From an uncultured Pigmentiphaga sp. (GTDB taxonomy: Bacteria > Pseudomonadota > Gammaproteobacteria > Burkholderiales > Burkholderiaceae_B), in the NCBI GenBank assembly GCA_937891425.1, contig CALAGD010000088.1, positions 16,126 to 80,125 of the forward strand: a DNA stretch of 64,000 nucleotides. The letters run 5' to 3'. Numbering within the stretch: position 1 is the first letter of the stretch; every line of letters starts with the position of its first letter. Positions 55,922 through 62,958 of this stretch are shown piece by piece. The notes under the pieces were generated by a model, which worked only from the letters and a program-made list of their open reading frames with translations, searched no databases and was not told the origin of the DNA. Position numbers and translations under genes: made by a program.

Positions 55922-56257
55922 ATGAGCCTGTATGGGGTTCAGAAGTTCTTGTATGAGGTGAACCGGAACCCGGATGATCAGCGCCGCTATCACGAGGGCG
56001 GTGCCGTGCGTGACGAGTTGCTGGCCCGGTACGACCTCAACGAGGAAGAGCTTGAAGCCATTCACAGCGGAGACATCGGAAAGCTGTACGTGCTCGGCGT
56101 GAACGGGCAGTTGCTGATGCATTTCGCCGGTCTGCTGGGCGTACCCTGGGCGGACTATATCCAGGCGATGCGCGATGGCGTTAAAAAATACGGCCCGGTT
56201 CGTGCAGGTCTGTATGCGATGACCACGCAGTACGACGAAAAAGTGGCGGGAGTTTGA
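55922..56257 (+). CDS. ligA: Extradiol dioxygenase small subunit (LigA-like)
   Basis: 111-aa LigA-fold alpha subunit: LYGVQKFLYEVNRNPDDQRRYHEGGAVRDELL and LTEEELEAI-type text (LNEEELEAIHSGDIGKLYVLGVNGQLLMHFA) match the protocatechuate 4,5-dioxygenase alpha chain, which caps the active site of the beta chain. AGGAG precedes the start. One nucleotide separates it from the beta subunit gene. No other genes of the 4,5-cleavage pathway are in the window. Confidence 0.9.
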   Translation: MSLYGVQKFLYEVNRNPDDQRRYHEGGAVRDELLARYDLNEEELEAIHSGDIGKLYVLGVNGQLLMHFAGLLGVPWADYIQAMRDGVKKYGPVRAGLYAMTTQYDEKVAGV

Positions 56258-56258
56258 T

Positions 56259-57077
56259 ATGAGTCTTGTGTTTGCAGGCGTGTGCAGTCACGCACCGGGT
56301 ATTACGGGGCGGGCCCAGATGGCCGACCCAAAAGTGCGGGATGCCTTCTACGAGCAGTTCTATCGCATGGGCGAACTGATGCGGGCCACCCAGCCCGATG
56401 CCGTCATGGTGGTGGCTGCCGAGCACTTCGCCAACTTCTTCATGAACAACATGCCGGCCTATGCTGTCGGTATGGCCGATTACTACGAAGGCCCCATCGA
56501 AGACCCTGAGTGGCTGGCCATCGAGCGGCGCCGCGTTCCCGGCAACGCCGACCTCTCCGAGCGCCTGATCAAGGAGATCATGCAGACGGTGGACGTGGCC
56601 TATGCGCAGGAATGGAAGTTCGACCACGGCATCATGGTGCCGCTGCACTTTCTGACGCCGAAATACGACCTCGATGTCATACCGGTCAACATCAACTGCC
56701 AGGGGCCCCCGCTGACGCCGCTGCACCGGGCCTGGGCCTTCGGCGAAGCCATCCGGCGCGCCTGCGACAAGGTACCAGAGCGCATAGCCCTGATCGGCAC
56801 CGGCGGCATCTCCCACTGGCCCTGCACGCCCGACTCGGGCAAGGTCAACATCGAGTGGGACAGAACCTTCATGGACCGTTGGGCAGCCAACGACCGCGAG
56901 GCCATGCTGTCGTACACCGACATGGAAACGTATCGCGATGGCGGCCAGGGCGGGTTCGAGATCCGCACGTTCATTTCGGTGGCAGCGGCCGCGCGCGGCA
57001 AGGGCAACATCCTGTTCTGCGAACCCATTCCCATTTTTGCGGTCACCTGCACGGCGGCCACGATGGCAGTCGAGTAA
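56259..57077 (+). CDS. ligB: Extradiol dioxygenase catalytic subunit (LigB-like)
   Basis: 272-aa class III extradiol dioxygenase. Fe(II) ligand positions: His11 (GVCSHAPG), His56 (VVAAEHFANFF), and the C-terminal Glu region (ILFCEPIPIF). The catalytic His lies in the segment SHWPCTPDSG. Pairs with LigA. It opens a catecholic ring, probably protocatechuate or gallate. A textbook terminator follows at 57194, so the ligAB unit ends here. Confidence 0.9.
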   Translation: MSLVFAGVCSHAPGITGRAQMADPKVRDAFYEQFYRMGELMRATQPDAVMVVAAEHFANFFMNNMPAYAVGMADYYEGPIEDPEWLAIERRRVPGNADLSERLIKEIMQTVDVAYAQEWKFDHGIMVPLHFLTPKYDLDVIPVNINCQGPPLTPLHRAWAFGEAIRRACDKVPERIALIGTGGISHWPCTPDSGKVNIEWDRTFMDRWAANDREAMLSYTDMETYRDGGQGGFEIRTFISVAAAARGKGNILFCEPIPIFAVTCTAATMAVE

Positions 57078-57193
57078 GGAGAAAGGCCGCACACTCCTGC
57101 CGTCCGGCGCCACGCAGATGCCGGGCGGCCAGGGCGCTGAAACGGTTACGTAGTGCTGCTCAAAGTCCGCCGTTGTGGGCGGAAACCTGGTTG

Positions 57194-57221
57194 ACGCTGC
57201 ATGTTCATGCAGCGTTTTTTT
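57194..57221 (+). terminator. Rho-independent terminator after ligB
   Basis: ACGCTGCAT-GTTC-ATGCAGCGT, a perfect nine-pair stem, followed by seven T residues. It ends the plus-strand ligAB unit and overlaps the last codons of the convergent tetR gene. Confidence 0.9.
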
Positions 57222-57852
57222 ATGCCTCCGAGGTGGACGCCGGCGGGGCGGCAGCAAGAGGTTCCGGTCCGAGCAGAGTGCGCTCCATGTACTGGCGGCG
57301 CTCGGTCTTGTCGTGTTCGCTGCCCTGGTTGGGCATCAGCGACTCCGCAATCTCGTACGAATAAAGGGCAAACGCCCGTACCCGGGCTTCGGACGGGCTG
57401 AAGCCAAGCGCTGCAAAGCACCGGGAGATGTAATTCAGGCGCGTGGCATCGACCTCATCGACGAAGCGCCTGGCCATGGGGTCGCGGCGCGCCCATGCGC
57501 GGATCGCGAGTTCGATTGCTGCCACACGCCGCGCACTGCGACCGCGGAAGGGCAGTCCCAGCAGCTCGCGGATCTGCTGGCGCGGCTCGATGCGGCGCCT
57601 TTCGAAACGGTCGATGACCTGCTGGGTCGCAGCATCGCGCCACGCGTTCAGCACGCTTTCCAGCAGCTCGGCCCGATGACTGAAATGCCAGTAGAAACTA
57701 CCCCGGGTGACGTCGAGCTGGCGTGCCAGCGTATCGACGCGCACGGCGTCGATGCCGTTTTCGACCAGGGTAGCGGTTGCCGCCCTGATCCAGTCGTCTC
57801 GGGTGAGCTGGGCGCGGGAAGGCTTGGGCGTGACACGGTCGGATTGAGTCAT
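57220..57852 (-). CDS. TetR-family transcriptional regulator
   Basis: 210-aa TetR protein: helix-turn-helix TRDDWIRAATATLVENGIDAVRVDTLARQLDVTRGSFYWHFSHRAELLESVL is a strong TetR_N signature. The C-terminal ligand domain is not specific. The start at 57852 is chosen; reading upstream to 57975 adds 41 residues without features. It lies between ligAB and the feruloyl-CoA synthase gene and may control either; the ATG of fcs is 251 bp away. Confidence 0.88.
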   Translation of the reverse strand: MTQSDRVTPKPSRAQLTRDDWIRAATATLVENGIDAVRVDTLARQLDVTRGSFYWHFSHRAELLESVLNAWRDAATQQVIDRFERRRIEPRQQIRELLGLPFRGRSARRVAAIELAIRAWARRDPMARRFVDEVDATRLNYISRCFAALGFSPSEARVRAFALYSYEIAESLMPNQGSEHDKTERRQYMERTLLGPEPLAAAPPASTSEA

Positions 57853-58102
57853 GGGCAGGTGCCGGTCGATGACATGGCCATGGGCAGATTGTAGCCGGAG
57901 CCTCTCCAGTGCATGCGGTGCCAGGGCATGGGAAATCCCGGAGTGTGACACCGCGGATTTGGTACTAGTATCCATACATCACTGTATGTACCCGACGCAG
58001 CGGGCTCCGCATTCCAACTTCCGATACCCTGGCGCTGCCGCGCTGCTTCGCGCAATCCGGCTGCCTGCGGCCTGCCGTCGTTACCCGAAGTGCGAGGAGA
58101 TC

Positions 58103-59965
58103 ATGAGTTCCACCGTGTTTCACGCGCCTGAAGCGCAGTCATCGAAGCAGCCCGCCCTGGCGCTGGCCACGCCCCGCATCGTGCGGGAAGACCGCCCCGA
58201 CGGCTCGTTCGTGTTGCGCTCCGAAGAGCCCCTGAAGCCTTACGACCGTTGCGTTGGCGACTGGCTGGTGCGCTGGGCAGGGCGCACGCCCGATCGCATC
58301 TTCCTGGCCGAACGGGCGCCGGAAGAGGGGGTGCGGTGGCGTACGCTGACATATGGGCAGACCTACGACCAGGTGCGGCGCCTGGCGCAAGGTCTGCTCG
58401 ATCTCGATCTGCCGCCCGACCGGCCCATCGTGTCAGTGTCGGACAACAGCGTGAACCTCGCTCTGCTTGGGCTTGCCGCGATGTACATCGGACGCACCAT
58501 TGCCATGGTGTCGCCGTCGTACATCCGCATGACGCGCAACTACGACAAGGCACATGGCATCCTGCGCACGCTGAAGCCCGCCTTGCTGTATGCCGAAGAC
58601 GGCGACGTGTACCGTGCCGCCCTGGACACTTCGGGCCAGACGTGTCCGCTGGTCTACACCCGCAACGTGCCCGACACCGGCATGCCGTTCGATGCCCTGC
58701 TCGCGGTAGCGCCAGACAGCGAAGTCGATCGTTTGTTCGAGTTGGTGCAGCCCGATCACCCGGCCAAGCTGTTGCTCACCTCGGGCTCAACGGGCCGGCC
58801 CAAGATCGTGGTAAACACGCACCGCATGCTGTGCGCGAACCAGCAAATGGTGGTACAGACATGGCCGTTCGTCGACGAAGCCGCGCCCCGCATCGTCGAC
58901 TGGCTTCCCTGGAGCCATACTTTCGGGTCCAACCACAATTTCAACATGATGTTGCGCAACGGCGGCAGTCTGTATATCGACGATGGCCGCCCCGTGCCTG
59001 GGTTGATCGAACGCAGTGTCGAGAACATCCATTCGGTGCGGCCCACCCTGTACTTCAACGTGCCGCGCGGATTCGACGCGCTGCTCGGCTTCCTTGAGAA
59101 AGATCCGGACTTCGCGCGTGACTTTTTTGCCGAGCTCGATCTGCTGTTTTATGCGGGTGCTGCCCTGCCGTTATCCATCTGGCAGAAGTACGAAGCGCTT
59201 GCCAAACCCTGGCGTTCGAAACCACTGTTCTTCACCACCTCGTGGGGGGCCACTGAGACCTCTCCGCTCATAACGACGGCGCACTTCGTCACCAGCCACC
59301 CGGCAAACATTGGAGTTCCCGTGCCTGGGGCCGAGGTGAAGTTCGTGCCCAACCAGGGGCGCTACGAGCTGCGGGCGCGTGGTCTGAACGTATTCAAGGA
59401 GTACCTCGACGATCCCGAGCGTACGCGGGAAGCGTTCGACGAGGAAGGCTTTTATCGCCTGGGCGATGCAGGCAAGCTGGCTGACCCGAATAATCCTTCT
59501 GCAGGTATTATCTTCGATGGACGCGTTGCAGAAGACTTCAAGCTCACGACGGGTACCTGGGTGGCCGCGGGCAACATGCGGCTCAAGGCACTGTCCGCGC
59601 TGACACCTCTGGCGCAGGATGTCGTGGTGGCCGGCCACAACCGGGAAGAAGTGGGGCTCATGCTGTTCCCCACGCCGGCGCTTCGAGCCCTCGCTGGCGA
59701 CACCGAGGGCAAGCTCGACGGTATGGAGCTTGGCAAACACCCCGCGGTTCGCGAACGCATCCGGCAGTTGCTCGAGCCCATTTACGAGGGGGCGGGCTCG
59801 TCGCAACGTGCGCGTCGGGTCGTCATTCTCTCTTCACCGCCCAGCCTGGACGATGGCGAAATTACCGACAAAGGATACGTCAACCAGCGGGCAGTACTCG
59901 AGCGGCGCGCAGCCGATGTGGAGCGACTCTACTCGGATGATGCCTCGGTCATCCGGCTTTCCTGA
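58103..59965 (+). CDS. fcs: Feruloyl-CoA synthase-like acid-CoA ligase
   Basis: 620-aa AMP-forming acyl-CoA synthetase matching feruloyl-CoA synthases: P-loop LLTSGSTGRPKIVVNTHRMLCANQQM, VDWLPWSHTFGSNHNFNMMLRNGG, PTLYFNVPRGFDALLGFLE, SWGATETSP, DGRVAEDFKLTTGTWV and the C-terminal GEITDKGYVNQRAVL. It activates ferulate or related hydroxycinnamates to CoA thioesters. GAGGAG precedes the start. No echA-type hydratase or vanillin dehydrogenase gene is next to it. The 10-bp hairpin at 59980 follows the stop. Confidence 0.9.
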   Translation: MSSTVFHAPEAQSSKQPALALATPRIVREDRPDGSFVLRSEEPLKPYDRCVGDWLVRWAGRTPDRIFLAERAPEEGVRWRTLTYGQTYDQVRRLAQGLLDLDLPPDRPIVSVSDNSVNLALLGLAAMYIGRTIAMVSPSYIRMTRNYDKAHGILRTLKPALLYAEDGDVYRAALDTSGQTCPLVYTRNVPDTGMPFDALLAVAPDSEVDRLFELVQPDHPAKLLLTSGSTGRPKIVVNTHRMLCANQQMVVQTWPFVDEAAPRIVDWLPWSHTFGSNHNFNMMLRNGGSLYIDDGRPVPGLIERSVENIHSVRPTLYFNVPRGFDALLGFLEKDPDFARDFFAELDLLFYAGAALPLSIWQKYEALAKPWRSKPLFFTTSWGATETSPLITTAHFVTSHPANIGVPVPGAEVKFVPNQGRYELRARGLNVFKEYLDDPERTREAFDEEGFYRLGDAGKLADPNNPSAGIIFDGRVAEDFKLTTGTWVAAGNMRLKALSALTPLAQDVVVAGHNREEVGLMLFPTPALRALAGDTEGKLDGMELGKHPAVRERIRQLLEPIYEGAGSSQRARRVVILSSPPSLDDGEITDKGYVNQRAVLERRAADVERLYSDDASVIRLS

Positions 59966-59979
59966 ATCTCTGTTGGCCC

Positions 59980-60006
59980 GCGATGCGAGTGGGCTGCTCG
60001 CATCGC
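59980..60006. repeat. 10-bp inverted repeat between fcs and csx16
   Basis: GCGATGCGAG, seven bases, CTCGCATCGC: perfect ten-base arms. It lies 15 nt after the fcs stop and about 100 bp before csx16. No T-run follows on the plus strand, so it may be a weak terminator, an operator for the CRISPR genes, or a stable 3' end. Confidence 0.45.
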
Positions 60007-60105
60007 ACATCGCAAGCTTGCCAATCCGTACGCCGGCCCCGGCATCACGCAGAATACCTCCTGACTTCGCTAAACACTGGTTTCTGGTTTCTTGTCGGCT
60101 TCCGG

Positions 60106-60438
60106 ATGATCTATCTGGTCACGCGTCATCCCGGCGCAGTCGAATGGTTGAGGCGCCGGCTGGAAGGGCCTGCAGTACACGTGGAGCACCTGGACAACAT
60201 TGCCTCGCTTGGCCCAGGAGACATCGTGGCGGGAACATTGCCCATGCATCTCGCTGCACAGGTGTGTGCCCGCGGTGCGCGGTACCTGCATCTGGAGGTT
60301 GAGCTGCCGCGCGAGCTGCGCGGGCTGGAACTTGCTGCGGAGCAGCTCGACGCTCTCAACGCAAGACTGGTTGAATATAGGGTCGTTCGACAGGGCCGCC
60401 CCTGGTCGTGTGCCAGGACTGCTGACCCGAGCCTATGA
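60106..60438 (+). CDS. csx16: CRISPR-associated protein Csx16 (VVA1548 family)
   Basis: 110-aa protein with Csx16-type text: YLVTRHPGAVEWLRRRL at the N-terminus, GDIVAGTLPMHLAAQVCARG and RYLHLEVELPRELRGLELAAEQLDAL. Csx16 accompanies type III CRISPR loci and, to my knowledge, has recently been assigned to ring nucleases that degrade cyclic oligoadenylate messengers. The start at 60106 is used because the family sequence begins there; an in-frame ATG at 59983 adds 41 featureless residues. Its stop overlaps the cas2 start by 4 nt (ATGA), so the two are translationally coupled. No type III effector genes are in the window. Confidence 0.85.
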   Translation: MIYLVTRHPGAVEWLRRRLEGPAVHVEHLDNIASLGPGDIVAGTLPMHLAAQVCARGARYLHLEVELPRELRGLELAAEQLDALNARLVEYRVVRQGRPWSCARTADPSL

Positions 60439-60719
60439 CGATGCGCCAACTGTATCTCGTCGCCTACGACGTACGCGATCCCGCACGCCTTCGCCGCACC
60501 CACGAGGTGTTGAAAGACTACGCAAGCGGTGGTCAAAAATCGGCCTTCGAGTGCTATCTCAGCAACTCAGAGCGTAACGAACTGGTGAAACGCGTGCAGA
60601 CCTGCATGGATCCGCAAGAGGACGCGCTCCTCGTCATCCGGCTGACCAGCCGGGATGGTGTGTCCACACTCGGGATTGCAGTACCGCCCAAAGACGAACT
60701 GTATACCTATTTGGGCTGA
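60435..60719 (+). CDS. cas2: CRISPR-associated Cas2 (first copy)
   Basis: 94-aa Cas2: QLYLVAYDVRDPARLRRTHEVLKDYASGGQKSAFECYL has the YDVxD core with the metal-binding Asp and the ferredoxin-like beta-alpha-beta start, then NELVKRVQTCMDPQEDALLVIRL. Cas2 forms the central dimer of the spacer-integrase complex with Cas1. It overlaps csx16 by 4 nt. It is only distantly alike to the second Cas2 at 62610 (different core: YDIADRRRLGRVHR) and lacks its C-terminal sequence. Confidence 0.93.
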   Translation: MTMRQLYLVAYDVRDPARLRRTHEVLKDYASGGQKSAFECYLSNSERNELVKRVQTCMDPQEDALLVIRLTSRDGVSTLGIAVPPKDELYTYLG

Positions 60720-60794
60720 ACGCACCCCCCTCATGGCCGGGGCGTGTTGGGTGAAAGCCAACGAGCGTTGCACGTGGCTGGAGAGGTCTATTCG

Positions 60795-61769
60795 GTGAAA
60801 TCGCTGTACATTGATCGTCGCGAGTCGATGCTTGAAGCGGAAGGTGGACGCCTGATCGTGCGGCTTCCCGGGCAGGAGAAGCCGTTCTCAGCTCCGCTCA
60901 GCGTGCTCGAAATGATCATTGTGAGCGCACCGGTGGAGCTGTCGTCGACATTGCTGCTGCGCTTGAGCAAAGCGGGCATCTCGGTCATTTTTCTGCATCC
61001 CCGAGACCATGAGTCGAGCTGTATTGCATATGGCCCGATGCATAACAGCGCAGAACGCAGGTTGCTGCAGTATCGGGCGATTGCGGACGAGGCCTCCAGA
61101 TTGCGGTACTCGATCATGCTGGTGCGCCAGAAGCTTCGCGGGCAGCTTGCAACACTCAACCGGCTGATGGGGCACCGGCAGGACCAGCGCCTCCCTCTTT
61201 TCAAAGGGACGCAACGTCTTGCCAGCCTCTTGCGTGGGATCCAGGACGTCGGGAATATCGGCACGCTGCGCGGCATCGAGGGATCCGGCGCGGCAGCGTA
61301 CTTCGAGGCTTATCAGTCGGTATTTGCTCCTCGTCTTCAGTTCGAGGGACGAAACCGCAGGCCACCTCGCGACCCGGTGAACGTCATTCTGTCACTCACC
61401 TATACGCTCTTGCACGCGGAATCGACGCGCGCTCTTCTGAGCGTTGGCTTTGATCCACAACTGGGGGTTTATCATCAACCCGACTTTGGTCGTGAGTCGC
61501 TGGCATGCGATCTGACAGAGATCTTTCGCCCCCTGGCCGATTTCTGGATCTGGCAGCTGTTCTCGGAAGAATTGCTAAGACCTGACCATTTCGCAATGAC
61601 AGGGGATAAGGAACGACCTTGCATGCTGGGCAAGGCGGGCCGCGCGATATATTACGAGAACTACGATGGCCAGGCGCAGCGCTGGAGGAGGATGATGCGC
61701 AAGACAGCCTATCGCTGGCTCAGGCTATTGCAGACGGACGTGCAGGATCCTCAACGGGAATCTGTCTAG
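60795..61769 (+). CDS. cas1: CRISPR-associated endonuclease Cas1 (catalytically complete copy)
   Basis: 324-aa Cas1 integrase from the GTG at 60795, behind GGAGAGG; the longer GTG reading from 60744 adds 17 residues before the domain. N-terminal beta domain (LYIDRRESMLEAEGGRLIV), then the helical catalytic domain with Glu162 (LRGIEGSGAAAYF), His227 (GVYHQPDFGRESLACDL) and Asp239-Glu242 (DLTEIFRP). This is the standard Cas1 Glu-His-Asp set. It follows cas2a by 75 nt. The next gene is a second, shorter cas1. Confidence 0.95.
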   Translation: MKSLYIDRRESMLEAEGGRLIVRLPGQEKPFSAPLSVLEMIIVSAPVELSSTLLLRLSKAGISVIFLHPRDHESSCIAYGPMHNSAERRLLQYRAIADEASRLRYSIMLVRQKLRGQLATLNRLMGHRQDQRLPLFKGTQRLASLLRGIQDVGNIGTLRGIEGSGAAAYFEAYQSVFAPRLQFEGRNRRPPRDPVNVILSLTYTLLHAESTRALLSVGFDPQLGVYHQPDFGRESLACDLTEIFRPLADFWIWQLFSEELLRPDHFAMTGDKERPCMLGKAGRAIYYENYDGQAQRWRRMMRKTAYRWLRLLQTDVQDPQRESV

Positions 61770-61776
61770 CACACCC

Positions 61777-61811
61777 GGGTTACCCTTGTTGTTCCGGGGT
61801 CTCGGTAACCC
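61777..61811 (+). repeat. Stem-loop between the two cas1 genes
   Basis: GGGTTACC (61777-61784) and GGTAACCC (61804-61811) form an eight-pair stem with a 19-nt loop inside the 81-nt gap between cas1a and cas1b. Outer CCC and GGG may extend it with a bulge. No T-run follows. It could set the ratio of the two modules by partial termination or mRNA processing. Confidence 0.4.
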
Positions 61812-61850
61812 TGGGGGTCGAATCGTATTGCGTTCAGGTATCGATTTCTC

Positions 61851-62609
61851 ATGGAGAACCCCGCGCCTACCTCGCTCGTGATTGACGCGCGCAAGCTGGT
61901 CAGCATGAAAATTGACGGACCCGCGCTCAAGATCGTGATGCAAGACCGGAGCCCTGTACTTTTCCCTTTGCGACGCCTGCGCAGAATTCACATCCTTGGC
62001 GTACCGCGTGACGGGTTGGAGGCTTTACTGGTGTGCGCAGAGAACCACATTCCGATCGCATTCTTTGATGGGAGAGGGCGGTTTCGTTGTCGTCTCCACC
62101 ACGGCGAAACCGGACAGCCAGCGTTGCTGGACCACTGGTTCGAATACGTCGAGTTCGATCCAGAAGTCAAGCGCGGTTACGAAGAATGGCTCACGAATCA
62201 AATCATGCATGCCATCTCCGTGCTCGGGGTGAGCATTGGTGCGAACGGTGCGAAGCAGCAGCTGCTTGTTGACATGCTGCGTCGGTACTGTCGCGAGCGA
62301 CTGGGACGAGAACAGTTCACGAATGCCCTGGAATGGCTTGAAGGACTGCTTCGATTCCATCTCGAACAGGTGATCGAGGAGTGCGGCTTCCGGCAGCATC
62401 GCGCTCGAACGAAGCTCATCAACGACCTGAAGCGTATAACTGACTTATGGGTGCTTCATGCGTTGACCAGCCACCTCGAACAAAGCTCGGGGGAGAGGGT
62501 GACAGCCAACGGAATGATCGCCCTCTACCAGAGGCGCGCTCCGGAATTCGAGTATGCGTTGCGCCGCATGCTCATGCAGCTGGTAAACAGGCTGGAGTCA
62601 TTAGTGTAG
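61851..62609 (+). CDS. cas1: Short divergent Cas1 paralogue
   Basis: 252-aa Cas1-like protein, about 70 residues shorter than its neighbour. The N-terminal beta domain is recognisable (TSLVIDARKLVSMKIDGPAL, LEALLVCAENHIPIAFFDGRGRFRCRL) and the helices around FTNALEWLEGLLRFHLEQVIEECGF align with NVILSLTYTLLHAESTRALLSVGF of cas1a. The block carrying the catalytic Glu (GIEGSGAAAYF in cas1a) is missing, and the His/Asp part is compressed to RQHRARTKLINDLKRITDLW (His183, Asp192). It is probably catalytically impaired. Stop abuts the cas2b start with no gap. Confidence 0.8.
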   Translation: MENPAPTSLVIDARKLVSMKIDGPALKIVMQDRSPVLFPLRRLRRIHILGVPRDGLEALLVCAENHIPIAFFDGRGRFRCRLHHGETGQPALLDHWFEYVEFDPEVKRGYEEWLTNQIMHAISVLGVSIGANGAKQQLLVDMLRRYCRERLGREQFTNALEWLEGLLRFHLEQVIEECGFRQHRARTKLINDLKRITDLWVLHALTSHLEQSSGERVTANGMIALYQRRAPEFEYALRRMLMQLVNRLESLV

Positions 62610-62885
62610 ATGGCGCATTACCTGATCTGCTACGATATTGCCGATCGGCGGCGGCTGGGAAGAGTGCACCGCTGCATCGTACGGCACGCCGTATTCGTGC
62701 AGCTTTCCGTATACTATCTCCGAGGCGACCGCAGGGCACTTGATGCCTTGCTGGACGAACTCCGTGGCCTGATCGATGAGAAGACCGACGACGTCCGAGT
62801 GTATGCTGTGGAGCCGCTCCAGAACGCACTTCAGCTTGGGCAGTCCTGGCTGCCCGAGGGAATTCTTCTGCCCAAGACCCCCTAA
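62610..62885 (+). CDS. cas2: CRISPR-associated Cas2 (second copy)
   Basis: 91-aa Cas2: HYLICYDIADRRRLGRVHRCIVRHAVFVQLSVYYLRGD has the YDIxD core and first beta-alpha-beta; AVEPLQNALQLGQSWLPEGILL is a long C-terminal part. Its start codon directly follows the cas1b stop, so the two are coupled, in mirror order to cas2a-cas1a. A hairpin (62887-62903) follows its stop, then the CRISPR leader. Compared with the first Cas2 it differs at most positions. Confidence 0.92.
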   Translation: MAHYLICYDIADRRRLGRVHRCIVRHAVFVQLSVYYLRGDRRALDALLDELRGLIDEKTDDVRVYAVEPLQNALQLGQSWLPEGILLPKTP

Positions 62886-62958
62886 CTTTTGGCTTCGCCA
62901 AAATTTCTCGAAGGGTATCTGCAAGCTATTGATATATAATGCGTTTTTCGGGCGAGCA
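62886..62958 (+). promoter_or_regulatory. CRISPR leader with hairpin and candidate -10
   Basis: 73 nt between cas2b and the first repeat. It begins with TTTTGGC-TTC-GCCAAAA (62887-62903), a perfect seven-pair stem, followed by TTTC, resembling a short terminator. A TATAAT at 62935-62940 lies 18 bp before the first repeat and could be the -10 for the array transcript; no good -35 is evident. AT content is clearly higher than nearby genes, as usual for leaders. Confidence 0.65.

Noticed and set aside
60126..60536. Minus-strand frame opposite csx16 and cas2
   Set aside because: Overlaps two recognised, translationally coupled plus-strand cas genes.
60106..62885. cas4, reverse-transcriptase or effector nuclease domains hidden in the cas genes
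   Set aside because: Read through all five proteins: no Cas4 cysteine/RecB motifs, no RT YxDD motif, no HD, HEPN or RuvC motif is visible.
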